A stretch of DNA of 64,000 nucleotides from contig DAIDHS010000002.1 of the NCBI GenBank assembly GCA_027451985.1, forward strand, positions 1 to 64,000, given 5' to 3'. Positions 18,254 to 27,600 of this stretch are shown here, one piece after another (positions within the stretch are counted from its first letter, which is position 1; each line of letters starts with the position of its first letter). This DNA comes from Elusimicrobiota bacterium. Its GTDB lineage: Bacteria > Elusimicrobiota > Elusimicrobia > UBA1565 > UBA9628. Made by a program: the position numbers and the translations under genes. The notes below the pieces were generated by a model. That model worked only from the letters and a program-made list of their open reading frames with translations, ran no database searches and was not told the DNA's origin.

Positions 18254-20101
18254 GTGAAACTCAAATCCCGGGCCGCGCTGGGGCTGGCCTGCGCCCTGCT
18301 TTGGGCCGGCGCCGCTTCTTTGCCCGCGCAGGACGAGTCCGCGCCCGACGCGAGCCAAGTCCGGCCCGTTTCGGTCCCGGACTCGCTGGGCGGGGCCGCG
18401 GCTTTTTCTCTCGCGCCCCAATTCCAGGACCAAAGCCTTGACCTCGGCCTCCTCGGCGGCATTAACGCCTCCGCGCTGCCGACGGCCGCGGCGACCCCGC
18501 CCATGATGGCGGCGCAAGCCTTCCGGCCCGCTCCCGCGGCGCCGCCGGCTGAACATCCGGTTCGCTCCCAAGGGCCCCGGGCCGCCGCGCGCGCGGCGCC
18601 CAAACGGGCCGCGCAAAAACAAGGCGCGCTGCAAGGCTTAGAGCGGACGGCGAGGCTCCTGTCCAAGCCGGGCGCCTCCCAAGCCGCCTTGAGCGCCGCC
18701 TACGACGGCGACGCGCCCACGGAGCCCGGCGGCTCCGCGGATGCGGTTCCAGGCGGCGCACTCGAAGCGGATGTGCGCTCCGCGGCCGGACGCTTCGCCG
18801 GGGACGACGGCGCCTTGAAAATTTCAGCCTTCGTGCGCGGCGCGCTCAAAAACAGCGGCCTGAGCAAGGACGAGGCCGCGGAGCGCATTTATTCCGCTTT
18901 GCCGGAGGACGCGCCCAACCGGGAAGCTTGGATTGAGGCTCTTTACAACGACACCGGCCACGCCTGGGCGCCTTCCCGCTTCCGCAACGACGACATAGTC
19001 GGCGCGCTGGAGCACGTGCGGGAAACCCCCACCCATGGAGGCAAGGACCAGGTCTCCGCCATGGCCCAGCGCCTGCTGCATCGCCGCGGCGTGGCCTACA
19101 GCCAGATGGAGAAAAACCGCTTCACTCTCATGCCCAACGGCAGTTCGCCTCTCAACCGCTTCGCGGCGGCGATGAAGAAAAGTTTCGGCGTCGAGGTCGA
19201 GTTCTGGGCCGACAAGCTCGTCGACCTCAAGGCCGGAGCCTACTACAGCTCCAGCGTGACGGCGCGGCGCTACGTCGGCGGGAAGATGGGGCTTCCGGCG
19301 GAGGCGGTGGCGAGCGGGCGCCCTTTCGCGAAGGACGACGCGCAGGCGGCCCACGAGATAGTCCACGCCGTCACGCGCAAGCGGCGCTACCAGGGCGACT
19401 CCGACCCCATCCACGGCTGGCTTGAGAACGCGCCGGCCTTGAAGGACGACCCCAACTACGCGAAATATCTCTCGCTCGACGAGCTAGACGCCTACGACGT
19501 CACCCAGCGGGTGCTCGTCGCCAAGGCTCAGGCCGCCTACGAGCGGCGGGAACGGGGCCTGCCCGCCCCCTCGCCGGTCGCGTTGCTCGAACAGGCCCGG
19601 CACTACCTCTACATGCTGCGAAACTACATCGCAGTCGCGCGCGCGGCCGACAAGGAACTCGCCGCCATGGCCGGCCGGCTTCGCTCGGGCGAGGGAAGGA
19701 GAATCGACATGCCGGGCGGCCTAACGCAGGCCGCGGAATTCCCGGACGGCACGCCCGATCTGTGGAGCAAGGACGGAATGCTCCACGCCAAGTTTGCCTC
19801 CGGCCTGGAGTACGTCTTTCCTCTGCGGAACGTCTCCAGCGCGGCGCCCTCCGAGGCGGAGCTTGCCGACGCCCTGGAACGCCAAGCCGACGGCTTGGAC
19901 GACATCGCCGCGGACAAGGGTTTCGCGGCGCTCAAGGTGGGAACCGCGATGGGGCGCCTCATCGCGCTTTTCTCCGGCCCGAGCGCGCCCGAGCCGGAGG
20001 CCGTGCGGCGGGGATTTGCCGCTCTGGCGGACGCGGAGCATTCCAACCCCGCGACCCTCAGCCAGAGAAAGAGCTGGGCGCGGCGCACTGCCTTGAATTA
20101 G
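18254..20101 (+). CDS. Secreted protein with an HExxH metallopeptidase motif
   Basis: The track begins at 18137, upstream of the promoter. The GTG at 18254 opens a good signal peptide (KLKSRAALGLACALLWAGAASLPAQ), giving 615 residues. The N-terminal third is Pro/Ala-rich low complexity. A helical segment at about 175-260 (LKNSGLSKDEAAERIYSALPEDAPNREAW) precedes a domain containing AAHEIVHAVT: His367-Glu-Ile-Val-His371 is a zinc-peptidase signature, and Glu410 in LDELDAYDV could be the third ligand. The rest is helical. I recognise no named family. It was probably a secreted or periplasmic metallopeptidase; the activity is inferred from the motif only. Confidence 0.72.
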   Translation: MKLKSRAALGLACALLWAGAASLPAQDESAPDASQVRPVSVPDSLGGAAAFSLAPQFQDQSLDLGLLGGINASALPTAAATPPMMAAQAFRPAPAAPPAEHPVRSQGPRAAARAAPKRAAQKQGALQGLERTARLLSKPGASQAALSAAYDGDAPTEPGGSADAVPGGALEADVRSAAGRFAGDDGALKISAFVRGALKNSGLSKDEAAERIYSALPEDAPNREAWIEALYNDTGHAWAPSRFRNDDIVGALEHVRETPTHGGKDQVSAMAQRLLHRRGVAYSQMEKNRFTLMPNGSSPLNRFAAAMKKSFGVEVEFWADKLVDLKAGAYYSSSVTARRYVGGKMGLPAEAVASGRPFAKDDAQAAHEIVHAVTRKRRYQGDSDPIHGWLENAPALKDDPNYAKYLSLDELDAYDVTQRVLVAKAQAAYERRERGLPAPSPVALLEQARHYLYMLRNYIAVARAADKELAAMAGRLRSGEGRRIDMPGGLTQAAEFPDGTPDLWSKDGMLHAKFASGLEYVFPLRNVSSAAPSEAELADALERQADGLDDIAADKGFAALKVGTAMGRLIALFSGPSAPEPEAVRRGFAALADAEHSNPATLSQRKSWARRTALN

Positions 20102-20138
20102 CAGGTTGCCGAAAAAGGAAGCTGCGCCAAGGGAGTCT

Positions 20139-20167
20139 TTGACAAGCGCCTCGGGGCCTAGGACAAT
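20139..20167 (+). promoter_or_regulatory. Possible promoter of the phospholipase-D-like gene
   Basis: TTGACA, 17 bases, GACAAT. It overlaps the perfect inverted repeat CAATGG-G-CCATTG (20164..20176), a candidate operator at the -10. The block TCGGGGCCTA in the spacer also occurs in the preceding gene's promoter (18231..18240). Confidence 0.4.
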
Positions 20168-20252
20168 GGGCCATTGGACCCTCGCCGCGAAGCGCGGGCC
20201 CAACTATCCTAGTTCGATGAAGCCGATGACTTCAAAACCTTTGGGGGAAACC

Positions 20253-21464
20253 ATGAGAACGAGACACCACGCCGGAATTCGCCTGAGCGCGGCGCTCTTG
20301 GCCGCGGCCTTTCTCGCCGCCGGCGCCGCGCGTTCGTTCGCCATCGAAGGCGAAGGCTCTTTCGACGGAGGCCCAGACGACGTGGGGCCGGCGTTTAACG
20401 CCCTGACCGAGGGCCCGGCGCCCTTGGACCTTTCCCAGCTTTCGAATTTATCGGCGGGCGCGCTTTCCAGCGTGCTGCCCGGCGCCGCGCTGGCAGCGTC
20501 CGCGGCGCCTGCCCCCATCGAGTCCAAGCCCGTGCGCCGATGGGCCGCGCCGCCCCCCGTGCAGTCCGGCGAGTACACTCTTTTAACCGAGCCCTTCAGC
20601 GGCCGGGCCGCGGTCTTGAACCTCATCAACAACGCGCAGACTTCCATCAACCTCACCATCTACGAAATCGAGGACCCGCCCACGATTTCCGCGCTCATCA
20701 ACGCGGCCCAGCGCGGCGTCACGGTGCGCGTCATCTACAACCTTTATTCCTTCCGCGGCCGCGACCCCAACGCGAAGTACATCGCCCAACTGCAAGACGC
20801 GGGCGTGCAGACCCAGGCGGCCAGCCGCCAGTTCGAGGTCACGCACGAGAAAGCCATCACCGCGGACGGCAAGTCGGCCGTCATCATGACCTTCAACTTG
20901 GTGCCCAACTACTTCTCGGGCACCCGCGACTTCGGCATCGTGACCGCCAACGCCGCGGAGGTCGCGGAAATAGACTCGGTTTTCAACGCGGACTGGAACG
21001 GCGAGCCGGCCGATCCGACCCTGCCGGAGCTGGTCTGGAGCCCGGAGAACTCCCGAGAGAAAATTTTGAGCGTCATCAACGGCGCCACAAAAACGCTTGA
21101 GGTCTACGGCGAGGAGACCGAGGACCCCGAGTCCATGCAGGCCCTCATCAACGCGGCCCAGCGCGGCGTGGCGGTACGCTTTATCACCGCGGTGTTGAGC
21201 GACCGCGGCGGGCAAGACGGCAACGCGGCCGAGCGCCAGGTGCTCAACGACAACGGCGTCCAGGCCAAGGCTTTGAACAACCCGTACATCCACGCGAAGG
21301 TGGTGCTGGCGGACTATGGAACGCCCAGCGCCCAGGTGTTTCTGGGCTCGGAGAACTTCTCCAAGACATCGCTCGATAAAAATCGCGAGTTGGGCATCAT
21401 CTTGAACAACCCGCCGCTCATGGACAGCATCGAGAGCACCTTCAACGCGGACTGGGCGCAGTAA
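20253..21464 (+). CDS. Secreted phospholipase-D-like protein, two HKD motifs
   Basis: I choose the ATG at 20253 because GGGGGA precedes it and it opens a signal peptide (RLSAALLAAAFLAAGAARSFA); the product has 403 residues. A linker of about 80 residues rich in Ala/Leu/Ser precedes two tandem PLD half-domains. The first has HEKAITADGKSAVIMTFNL and the second HAKVVLADYGTPSAQVFLGSENF, each an HxK(x4)D motif, so the active site made by two histidines looks complete. Family members hydrolyse or transfer phosphodiesters in phospholipids or nucleic acids; export suggests an extracellular or periplasmic substrate. Its leader-plus-linker layout resembles that of the preceding HExxH protein. Confidence 0.86.
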   Translation: MRTRHHAGIRLSAALLAAAFLAAGAARSFAIEGEGSFDGGPDDVGPAFNALTEGPAPLDLSQLSNLSAGALSSVLPGAALAASAAPAPIESKPVRRWAAPPPVQSGEYTLLTEPFSGRAAVLNLINNAQTSINLTIYEIEDPPTISALINAAQRGVTVRVIYNLYSFRGRDPNAKYIAQLQDAGVQTQAASRQFEVTHEKAITADGKSAVIMTFNLVPNYFSGTRDFGIVTANAAEVAEIDSVFNADWNGEPADPTLPELVWSPENSREKILSVINGATKTLEVYGEETEDPESMQALINAAQRGVAVRFITAVLSDRGGQDGNAAERQVLNDNGVQAKALNNPYIHAKVVLADYGTPSAQVFLGSENFSKTSLDKNRELGIILNNPPLMDSIESTFNADWAQ

Positions 21465-21663
21465 GGCCTCTCATTGGGAAAAGAAGAGAAATCAAACGCC
21501 TTTCGGAGCAAGATTTCTCATCACCGCATTCGCGCTAGCCGCCTTGAGCCAAGGCAGTGAGTCTGCGCTCTGTCTTGAAGGAAATGAGGCGATATTTCAT
21601 GAACATATAACCATCCTGTAAGCCTCCCACATTTATTTCTCCCTATATCGGCGCCGCCGCTCA
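21465..21663. other. Intergenic region with no recognised gene
   Basis: About 200 bases, noticeably more AT-rich than the flanking genes. No ORF with a ribosome site, tRNA fold or clear intrinsic terminator was seen. Confidence 0.5.
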
Positions 21664-21692
21664 TTGACATAATGAATGTTCTGGTCTATCAT
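21664..21692 (+). promoter_or_regulatory. Sigma-70-type promoter of the efflux operon
   Basis: TTGACA, 17 bases, TATCAT. Predicted transcription starts near 21699, downstream of the track's ATG at 21672, which argues for an internal start for the first gene. Confidence 0.72.
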
Positions 21693-21718
21693 TTGTTCGT
21701 GCTGTATAAACAAATGAT
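21688..21718. promoter_or_regulatory. 10-bp perfect inverted repeat over the -10 and start codon
   Basis: ATCATTTGTT (21688..21697) and AACAAATGAT (21709..21718) are perfect inverted arms with an 11-base spacer. The left arm covers most of the -10 hexamer and the right arm contains the ATG at 21714. This is the geometry of an autoregulatory operator, or of an mRNA hairpin hiding the start codon. The gene it precedes encodes an HTH protein. Confidence 0.6.
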
Positions 21719-22364
21719 GGACCTTGCGGATGAAGCCGGGCTATCTTCTGAAAAGCTTGGGGAACTCCTGGGCGTTTCCGGGCTCACCATCAGGCGCTGG
21801 AAAAGCTCGGCAAAAAATGCAGATTTGCCGCCGCTCTACGAGCGCGCGTTCTCCAAGGGCGTTGAACGCCTCGTGGTCGATGGGCACATCAACCCAGAAT
21901 CACGCCTAGCCCAGTCCATCATCAGCGAGGGGCGCGTGCTTTCATTCCAGGCCACGCTCAAAACCTTGGGTTTCTCTGACGCCCTCAAGAACCGCAAGGG
22001 CGACCCCAACGACGCCATCGTAGAAGGACTTTCGCAAATCGGCGCAGCGCCCTCTCGCGTTAAAGAAGTGGACGCCGGACGACGCAAGCTTTTTAATTTC
22101 GCCAAGATGGGCGCAGAGTGGAAGCGCCGCATCGGCGGGCTCTGGAGCGTGGTGCGCTCGCCCCAGCTTACTTTCATGGACAAGCTCGTGGCCTACGGCG
22201 CGCTCTTCTATCTTCTGACGCCCTTCGATCTCATCCCAGACTACATTCCGGTCATCGGTCTCTTGGATGACTATGCGGTCTTGGGCCTGGCCTTGGCCTA
22301 CTACATCAAGCGCTTCCCGCATCTTTTTCCCAAGGAGGCGTCCGCCGATCCGAGCCGTGCGTAG
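21714..22364 (+). CDS. HTH protein with C-terminal DUF1232 (YkvA-like) membrane domain
   Basis: The track start (21672) lies upstream of the predicted transcription start, so I choose the ATG at 21714, giving 216 residues. The N-terminus has a helix-turn-helix (LSSEKLGELLGVSGLTIRRWK). The middle is helical. The C-terminus (about 145-205) is DUF1232: DKLVAYGALFYLLTPFDLIPDYIPVIGLLDDYAVLGLALAYY, a short hydrophobic domain found in YkvA-like proteins. The combination suggests a membrane-tethered DNA-binding regulator. It overlaps the first efflux gene by 8 bases and probably controls the operon through the inverted repeat in its promoter. The signal it senses is unknown. Confidence 0.78.
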   Translation: MMDLADEAGLSSEKLGELLGVSGLTIRRWKSSAKNADLPPLYERAFSKGVERLVVDGHINPESRLAQSIISEGRVLSFQATLKTLGFSDALKNRKGDPNDAIVEGLSQIGAAPSRVKEVDAGRRKLFNFAKMGAEWKRRIGGLWSVVRSPQLTFMDKLVAYGALFYLLTPFDLIPDYIPVIGLLDDYAVLGLALAYYIKRFPHLFPKEASADPSRA

Positions 22365-23628
22365 GCCGATTCTCGCCGCCTGCTGCGTCCTGTTGCCGGC
22401 GCTCATGGAGCCTGCCGGCGCCACGGCACAGGCGCGCGGGTTTTCGCTCAAAGACATCGTCGCTTTGGCGCTGGCTCAAAACCCTCAGATCCTTGCGGCC
22501 AAAAGCCAGTACGAAGCCGCGCTTCACCAGGTCGATCAAGCTTACGCGCCGCAGGATCCGCAGATATCCCTAATGCGGACTTCAACTCCCAACGGCTTAG
22601 ATCAAGCCCAAACGCGCACATTCCAGGTTAGCGAATCCTTCCAATTTCCGGGCGTTTCCTGGCTCCAGGGCGGCCAAGCCCGCCGTAACGCCGAGATCGC
22701 CAAACTCATCTATGAGGCGGCGTTGCGCGACGCGCGGGCGCAAGCCCAAACCCAGTTTTACCAAACGGTTCTTGACAGCGCTTCGGCTCAAATCGCCTTG
22801 GAAAACGCGCAGAGCCTGGCCGAAGTGCTCGCCGTGGCTCAAGCAGCCTACACAGCGAACCAAGTCGCGCAGACCGATCTCATCAGCGCACAGTTCGCGG
22901 TCTTCGCCGCGAGCCAAGCCGCCTGGACCGCGCAGGCCGCCCAAGCAAATGACGAAGCCGCGCTCAATCAGATTCTCGGCCGCGATCCGCGGGAGCCGCT
23001 GGAACTTGACGGAGAGATCAAGATTGAGCCGCTGAAGACGACGCCCGCGCAGGAAACCAGCCGCGCATTGGCCGCGCGGCAAGAGTTGCTGGAAGCGATG
23101 CTGACGGAGAAAAACGCCAAAACCGCGCTGCGCCTAGCCCAGATGGAGCTTTTGCCGAGCTTCAATGTCTCCTGGGCGCGGAACGACTACCCACCCGGCT
23201 CGACCAGTTCCATAAAGCCGCAAGGTCCTTATCATGACTATTCGACCGCGTTAACGTTCAACGTGCCCGTCTTCTTTTGGCTCCATCAAAGCCAGGACGC
23301 CCTGGCCGCTCGAAAACTTTTAAGCGCAGCGCGGATCAACCGTCGAGCCGCCGAACTTCAGACCATCGGCGCCGTGGACCAACTCGACCGTTCCGCCCGC
23401 CTAGCCTACAAGACGGCGCTCCTTTACCGCGATGAGATGATTCCGCTGGCGGAACAGAACTTCCGCGTGGCGCTCGTCGCCTACCAGTCGCAAAAAATCG
23501 ACTTCACCACGCTTTCAAGCATCTTGCAGAGCCTCTACTCCGCGCGCATTGCGTACCTAACCGCGGCCAATCAGTTTCTGGCCGGAAAAATCGCCTTGGA
23601 GCAGGCCACGGGAGGGCCGTCGTCATGA
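22357..23628 (+). CDS. TolC/CusC-like outer-membrane efflux protein
   Basis: Outer-membrane channel of a tripartite pump. I start at the GTG at 22357, which opens a signal peptide (RRPILAACCVLLPALMEPAGATAQA); AAGGAGG lies 18 bases upstream, longer than ideal. The 423 residues contain two repeats of long helices rich in Ala/Gln (IVALALAQNPQILAAKSQYEAALHQVDQAY, AQTQFYQTVLDSASAQIALENAQSLAEVLAVAQ) typical of OEP domains. Its stop overlaps the adaptor gene in ATGA. The helix composition and neighbours make the family assignment firm; the exported substrate is not shown. Confidence 0.9.
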   Translation: MRRPILAACCVLLPALMEPAGATAQARGFSLKDIVALALAQNPQILAAKSQYEAALHQVDQAYAPQDPQISLMRTSTPNGLDQAQTRTFQVSESFQFPGVSWLQGGQARRNAEIAKLIYEAALRDARAQAQTQFYQTVLDSASAQIALENAQSLAEVLAVAQAAYTANQVAQTDLISAQFAVFAASQAAWTAQAAQANDEAALNQILGRDPREPLELDGEIKIEPLKTTPAQETSRALAARQELLEAMLTEKNAKTALRLAQMELLPSFNVSWARNDYPPGSTSSIKPQGPYHDYSTALTFNVPVFFWLHQSQDALAARKLLSAARINRRAAELQTIGAVDQLDRSARLAYKTALLYRDEMIPLAEQNFRVALVAYQSQKIDFTTLSSILQSLYSARIAYLTAANQFLAGKIALEQATGGPSS

Positions 23629-24674
23629 GGAAAACCGTCTTTGCGTTCCTTATTGTCGTTCCGTGCGCTCTTAGCTCGCGCCAGCCAGCGGAAGCTTTGC
23701 CTCATTCGCCGGCGCTCGAGTTCAAGGTTCCCGATGAAGACATCCATGGCCTGAAATCCGTCCGGGTCGAGGCTCGGATTTTGCCGGGCGCGCTCGAAAC
23801 CACGGGCCAAATCGCCTTTGATCCGCGCCGAGTCGCCACGATTTCCTCGCGGGTGCAGGGCCGCATCGAGGAAGTTAAGGCCAGCCTTTGGGACACGGTC
23901 ACCAAGGGCCAGCCCATCCTCAAGCTCTACAGCCCGGACTTCATGACCGCCGAGGCCGAGTACCTGCAGGCCGAAAACCTGGCCCGGTCGCCGGACTTGG
24001 CGGGCACATCGGCCTGGATGGCCAAGGCGGCCAAGAGAAAGCTCGAACTTCTGGGCATGGACGACGCGGACATCACCGAGCTCAAAAACCCATCGCCTGA
24101 CGTTTGGATCCGCGCGCCTTTGGGCGGCATCGTCCTGCAGGAGCAAGCAGTCCGCGGCGCAGCCATCAACCCAGGCGACGCGCTCTACCAAGTAGGCACG
24201 CTCAACAAGGTCTGGCTTACCGCCGACGTCTATGAGGATGAAATCGGCCGCATCGCCACCGGAGAAGAGCTTGCCGCCGTCACCGACGCCTATCCAGGCA
24301 TGATTTTCCGCGGCCAGATTTCCCGTGTGAGTCCGGACATCGACGCCGGCACTCACACCGAACAAATCCGCTGCGAGGTGGACAACCCCGGCTTGAAGCT
24401 CAAGCCGGGCATGCTCGCGCGCGTGAACATAGCGGTCAAGCCCACCTGGGCCGTAGTCGTGCCGCAGAAGGCGCTGGTCTTTGATGATGACTCCTTTTAC
24501 GCCTTCGTGGAGACCAAACCGGGCTTCTTCGAGCGGCGCGCGGTCCAGGTGGCTCAGTGGAACGAGCGGGGCTACGCCCGCGTTGTTTCGGGTCTCAAGA
24601 GCGGCGAGAAAATCGCTCTGGACTCCCTTACTCTCAACGCCCTGTGGCACAAGAGCCGAGGGGAAAACTACTGA
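23625..24674 (+). CDS. RND efflux periplasmic adaptor (CusB/CzcB-like)
   Basis: Membrane-fusion protein linking the inner-membrane pump to the outer-membrane channel. The 349-residue product starts with a signal sequence (TVFAFLIVVPCALSS) and shows the barrel-sandwich/lipoyl segment (VATISSRVQGRIEEVKASLWDTVTKGQPILKLYSPDF), an alpha-hairpin, the second lipoyl half (IRAPLGGIVLQEQAVRGAAINPGDALYQVGTLNKVWLTADVYEDEIG) and the beta-barrel (GMIFRGQISRVSPDIDAGTHTEQIRCEVDNPGLKLKPGMLARVNI). It lacks an N-terminal metal-binding MxxM tail and any extra C-terminal domain, so the transported ion is not evident. Overlaps on both sides imply translational coupling. Confidence 0.92.
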   Translation: MRKTVFAFLIVVPCALSSRQPAEALPHSPALEFKVPDEDIHGLKSVRVEARILPGALETTGQIAFDPRRVATISSRVQGRIEEVKASLWDTVTKGQPILKLYSPDFMTAEAEYLQAENLARSPDLAGTSAWMAKAAKRKLELLGMDDADITELKNPSPDVWIRAPLGGIVLQEQAVRGAAINPGDALYQVGTLNKVWLTADVYEDEIGRIATGEELAAVTDAYPGMIFRGQISRVSPDIDAGTHTEQIRCEVDNPGLKLKPGMLARVNIAVKPTWAVVVPQKALVFDDDSFYAFVETKPGFFERRAVQVAQWNERGYARVVSGLKSGEKIALDSLTLNALWHKSRGENY

Positions 24675-27600
24675 TGCTGCGCCGGCTCATGAACCTCGCG
24701 CTCAAGGAGCGCGGATTCGTCATCATCGGCGCCCTCATCCTGACCGTCGCCGGCTATTTCGCCTTCCGGGCGCTGGACATCGAGGCTTACCCCGACCCGG
24801 TCCAGCCTGAAATTGAGCTCACCACCCAGCCCTACGGCATGAGCGCCGAAGAGGTCGAGAAGCTGGTCACCGTGCCGCTCGAGTGGGGCTTGGCCGGCAT
24901 GCGCAACATCTCAGACATTCGCACGATCTCGCTTTTCGGCCTCTCCGATGTCAAGCTCTACTTCTCTTGGGACAGCAATTACTATTGGGACAAGGTCGAA
25001 ACTCTGAACCGCCTGCAACTGGTCAACCTCCCGTTGCCGGGCGTCGCTCCCGGCATCAACCCAGATAACCCCATCGGCGAAATCTATCGCTACCGGATCA
25101 TAAGCCCCAACCACGATCTCATGGCTGAAAAGGAAATCCAGGATTGGGTGGTGGAAAAGCAGCTCAAAACCGTGCCCGGGGTACTTGACGTCGCAGGCTT
25201 CGGGGGGCTGACCAAGGAATACCACGTCAACGTCGATCCGGACAAACTGGTCCACTACGGCATCTCTTTGCCGATGGTGACCCAGGCCGTCGCGGACGCC
25301 AACAGCAACGTAGGCGGCAGCTACCTGCCCGTGGGCAGCCAAGCCTTCGACGTGCGCGGCATCGGCTTCATCCGCAGCCTCGACGATATCCGCGACATCA
25401 CTTTAGCCACGGTCAAAGGGACGCCCATACGAGTCTCCGACGTCGCGACGGTGCAAGTCGGGCACGCGCCTCGCCTGGGCATCGTGGGCTTCAACAACCT
25501 TGATGACGCGGTCGAGGGCATCGTCTTGATGCGCAAGTACGGCAACACGCTGGAGACCTTGAAAGGCGTCGAGAAGAAGGTCGCCCAGCTCAACGCCTCG
25601 GGCATGATGCCGCCGGGTTTTAAAATCATCCCCTACTATGACCGCACCCAGCTAGTCGACGTCACGCTCCACACAGTATTTGAGAACTTGGCCGTAGGCA
25701 TGATTCTGGTCTTGGCCGTGCTCATCGTCTTCCTAGGCGATCTGCGCACCGCCTGCATCGTCGCGATCAACGTCCCTTTGTCCATGTGCGGCGCCTTTAT
25801 CCTGCTCTACCTCACCGGAACCTCGGCCAATCTGCTCTCTTTGGGCGCCATCGACTTCGGAATTCTTATCGGCACAACCATTATCGTGGTCGAGAATGTC
25901 TTCAGGCATATGGTCACGGACCGCAAGTCGAACCAGAGCGACTGGCAGTGCATCAGCAACGCCTCGGAGGAGGTAAGCGGCCCCATCCTATACTCCACCA
26001 TTATTTTTCTCATCGCATTCCTGCCGCTCTTTACCATGACGGGCGTTGAAGGCGCAATCTTCTCTCCCATGTCGCGTACATACGCCTTCGCTTTGAGCAT
26101 CGCCATCCTGCTCGCGGTGACCCTTTCGCCGGTCCTGTGTTCCTATGCCTTGCACCAAGGCATCAAGGAGCGCAGTAACGCCGTGTGGGAAAAGTTTCAA
26201 AGCTTCTACCACGATCTTTTCGTCAAGGTTCTGAAGCGCCCGCGTCTGACGGTGGGGGCCGTGTGCACGCTCATGGCCGCAGGTCTAGCGCTCTTCCCGT
26301 TCCTCGGCGCCGAGTTTTTGCCCAAGCTCGAAGAAGGCAACATATGGGCGCGCGCCACCATGCCACTAACCATTTCGCTCGGGGCCGCGGACAAGCTGGC
26401 CGAGGGCGCCCGCCGCGACTTCCTGTCCTTCCCCGAAGTCAGGACCGTAGTCTCTCAGTTGGGTCGGCCGGACGACGGCTCGGACACCTCCGGTTTCTTC
26501 AACGCCGAATTCTTCGTGGATTTGAAGTCCCGCTCGCAGTGGCCCAGCGGCATGACCAAGGACAAGCTCATCGGCCTGATGAACGCCAAGCTCCGCCGAG
26601 ATTTCCCCTGGGCCGACTTCGGCTACTCGCAAAATATCGAAGACAACGTCGAGGAGGCGCTGTCGGGTGTCAAAGGCGAAAACGCGGTCAAGGTTTTCGG
26701 GCCCGATCTCGTGCAGGACGAGTCCGTCGCCAATCAAGTGGCCGCCACCATGAAGCAAGTCCGCGGCATCCAAGACGTGGCGGTCTACCGCTCTCTGGGC
26801 CAGCCCAATCTTCTCATTGTTCCCAACCGCAGGACGTGCGCGCGCTATGGCTTGAACGTCGGCGACGTCAACGCCGTAGTGCAGGCGGCCATCGGCGGTC
26901 AGGCGGTCACGCAAGTGCTCGAAGGCGACCGCGCCTTCAACCTGATCGTGCGCCTAGCGCCTGACTACCGGCAAAGTCTTGCGGCCATCCGGCGCATTCC
27001 CATAGCCCTGCCAAGCGGCGGATACGTGCTCTTGGGTCAAGTCGCGAACATCCGCATGACTGACGGCGCGTCTTTCATTTACCGGGAGAACCTGCGCCGT
27101 TATGTGCCCGTGCGCTTCTCCGTCCGCGGTCGAGACATGAGCGACGCCATCGAGGCGGCCCGGCGCCGCATCGCCAGCAGCGTCAAAATCCCAAGGAGCG
27201 TGAATATCGACTGGGCCGGGGAGTATGGCGAGATGACGGCCGCGAACCGGCGTCTGGCAGTCATCGTTCCCATCGCTCTTTTTCTCATCGCCGGAGTGCT
27301 CTATTGGACGACCCTCTCGCTGACCAATACTCTCATCCTAATGGCGCAGGTGCCGCTGGCCTGTCTGGGCGGCATTGCAGCCCTGGCCTTTACGCGCACG
27401 CCTTTTTCCATCTCCGCTGCCGTAGGATTCATCTCCATTTTTGCCATCGCCATCATGGACGGCCTGCTGCTCAACTCCTACATCTTCCAGCTTTGGAACC
27501 AGGGCTACTCCCTAATAGACTCCATCGTCAAGGGCGCGGACCGTCGCTTCCGCGCGCTCATCATGACGGCCTTGGTCGACGGTCTAGGGCTCTTGCCGGC

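Noticed and set aside
23571-24650. 359-residue minus ORF
   Set aside because: Antisense to the adaptor gene, which overlaps correctly with its neighbours by ATGA and TGATG.
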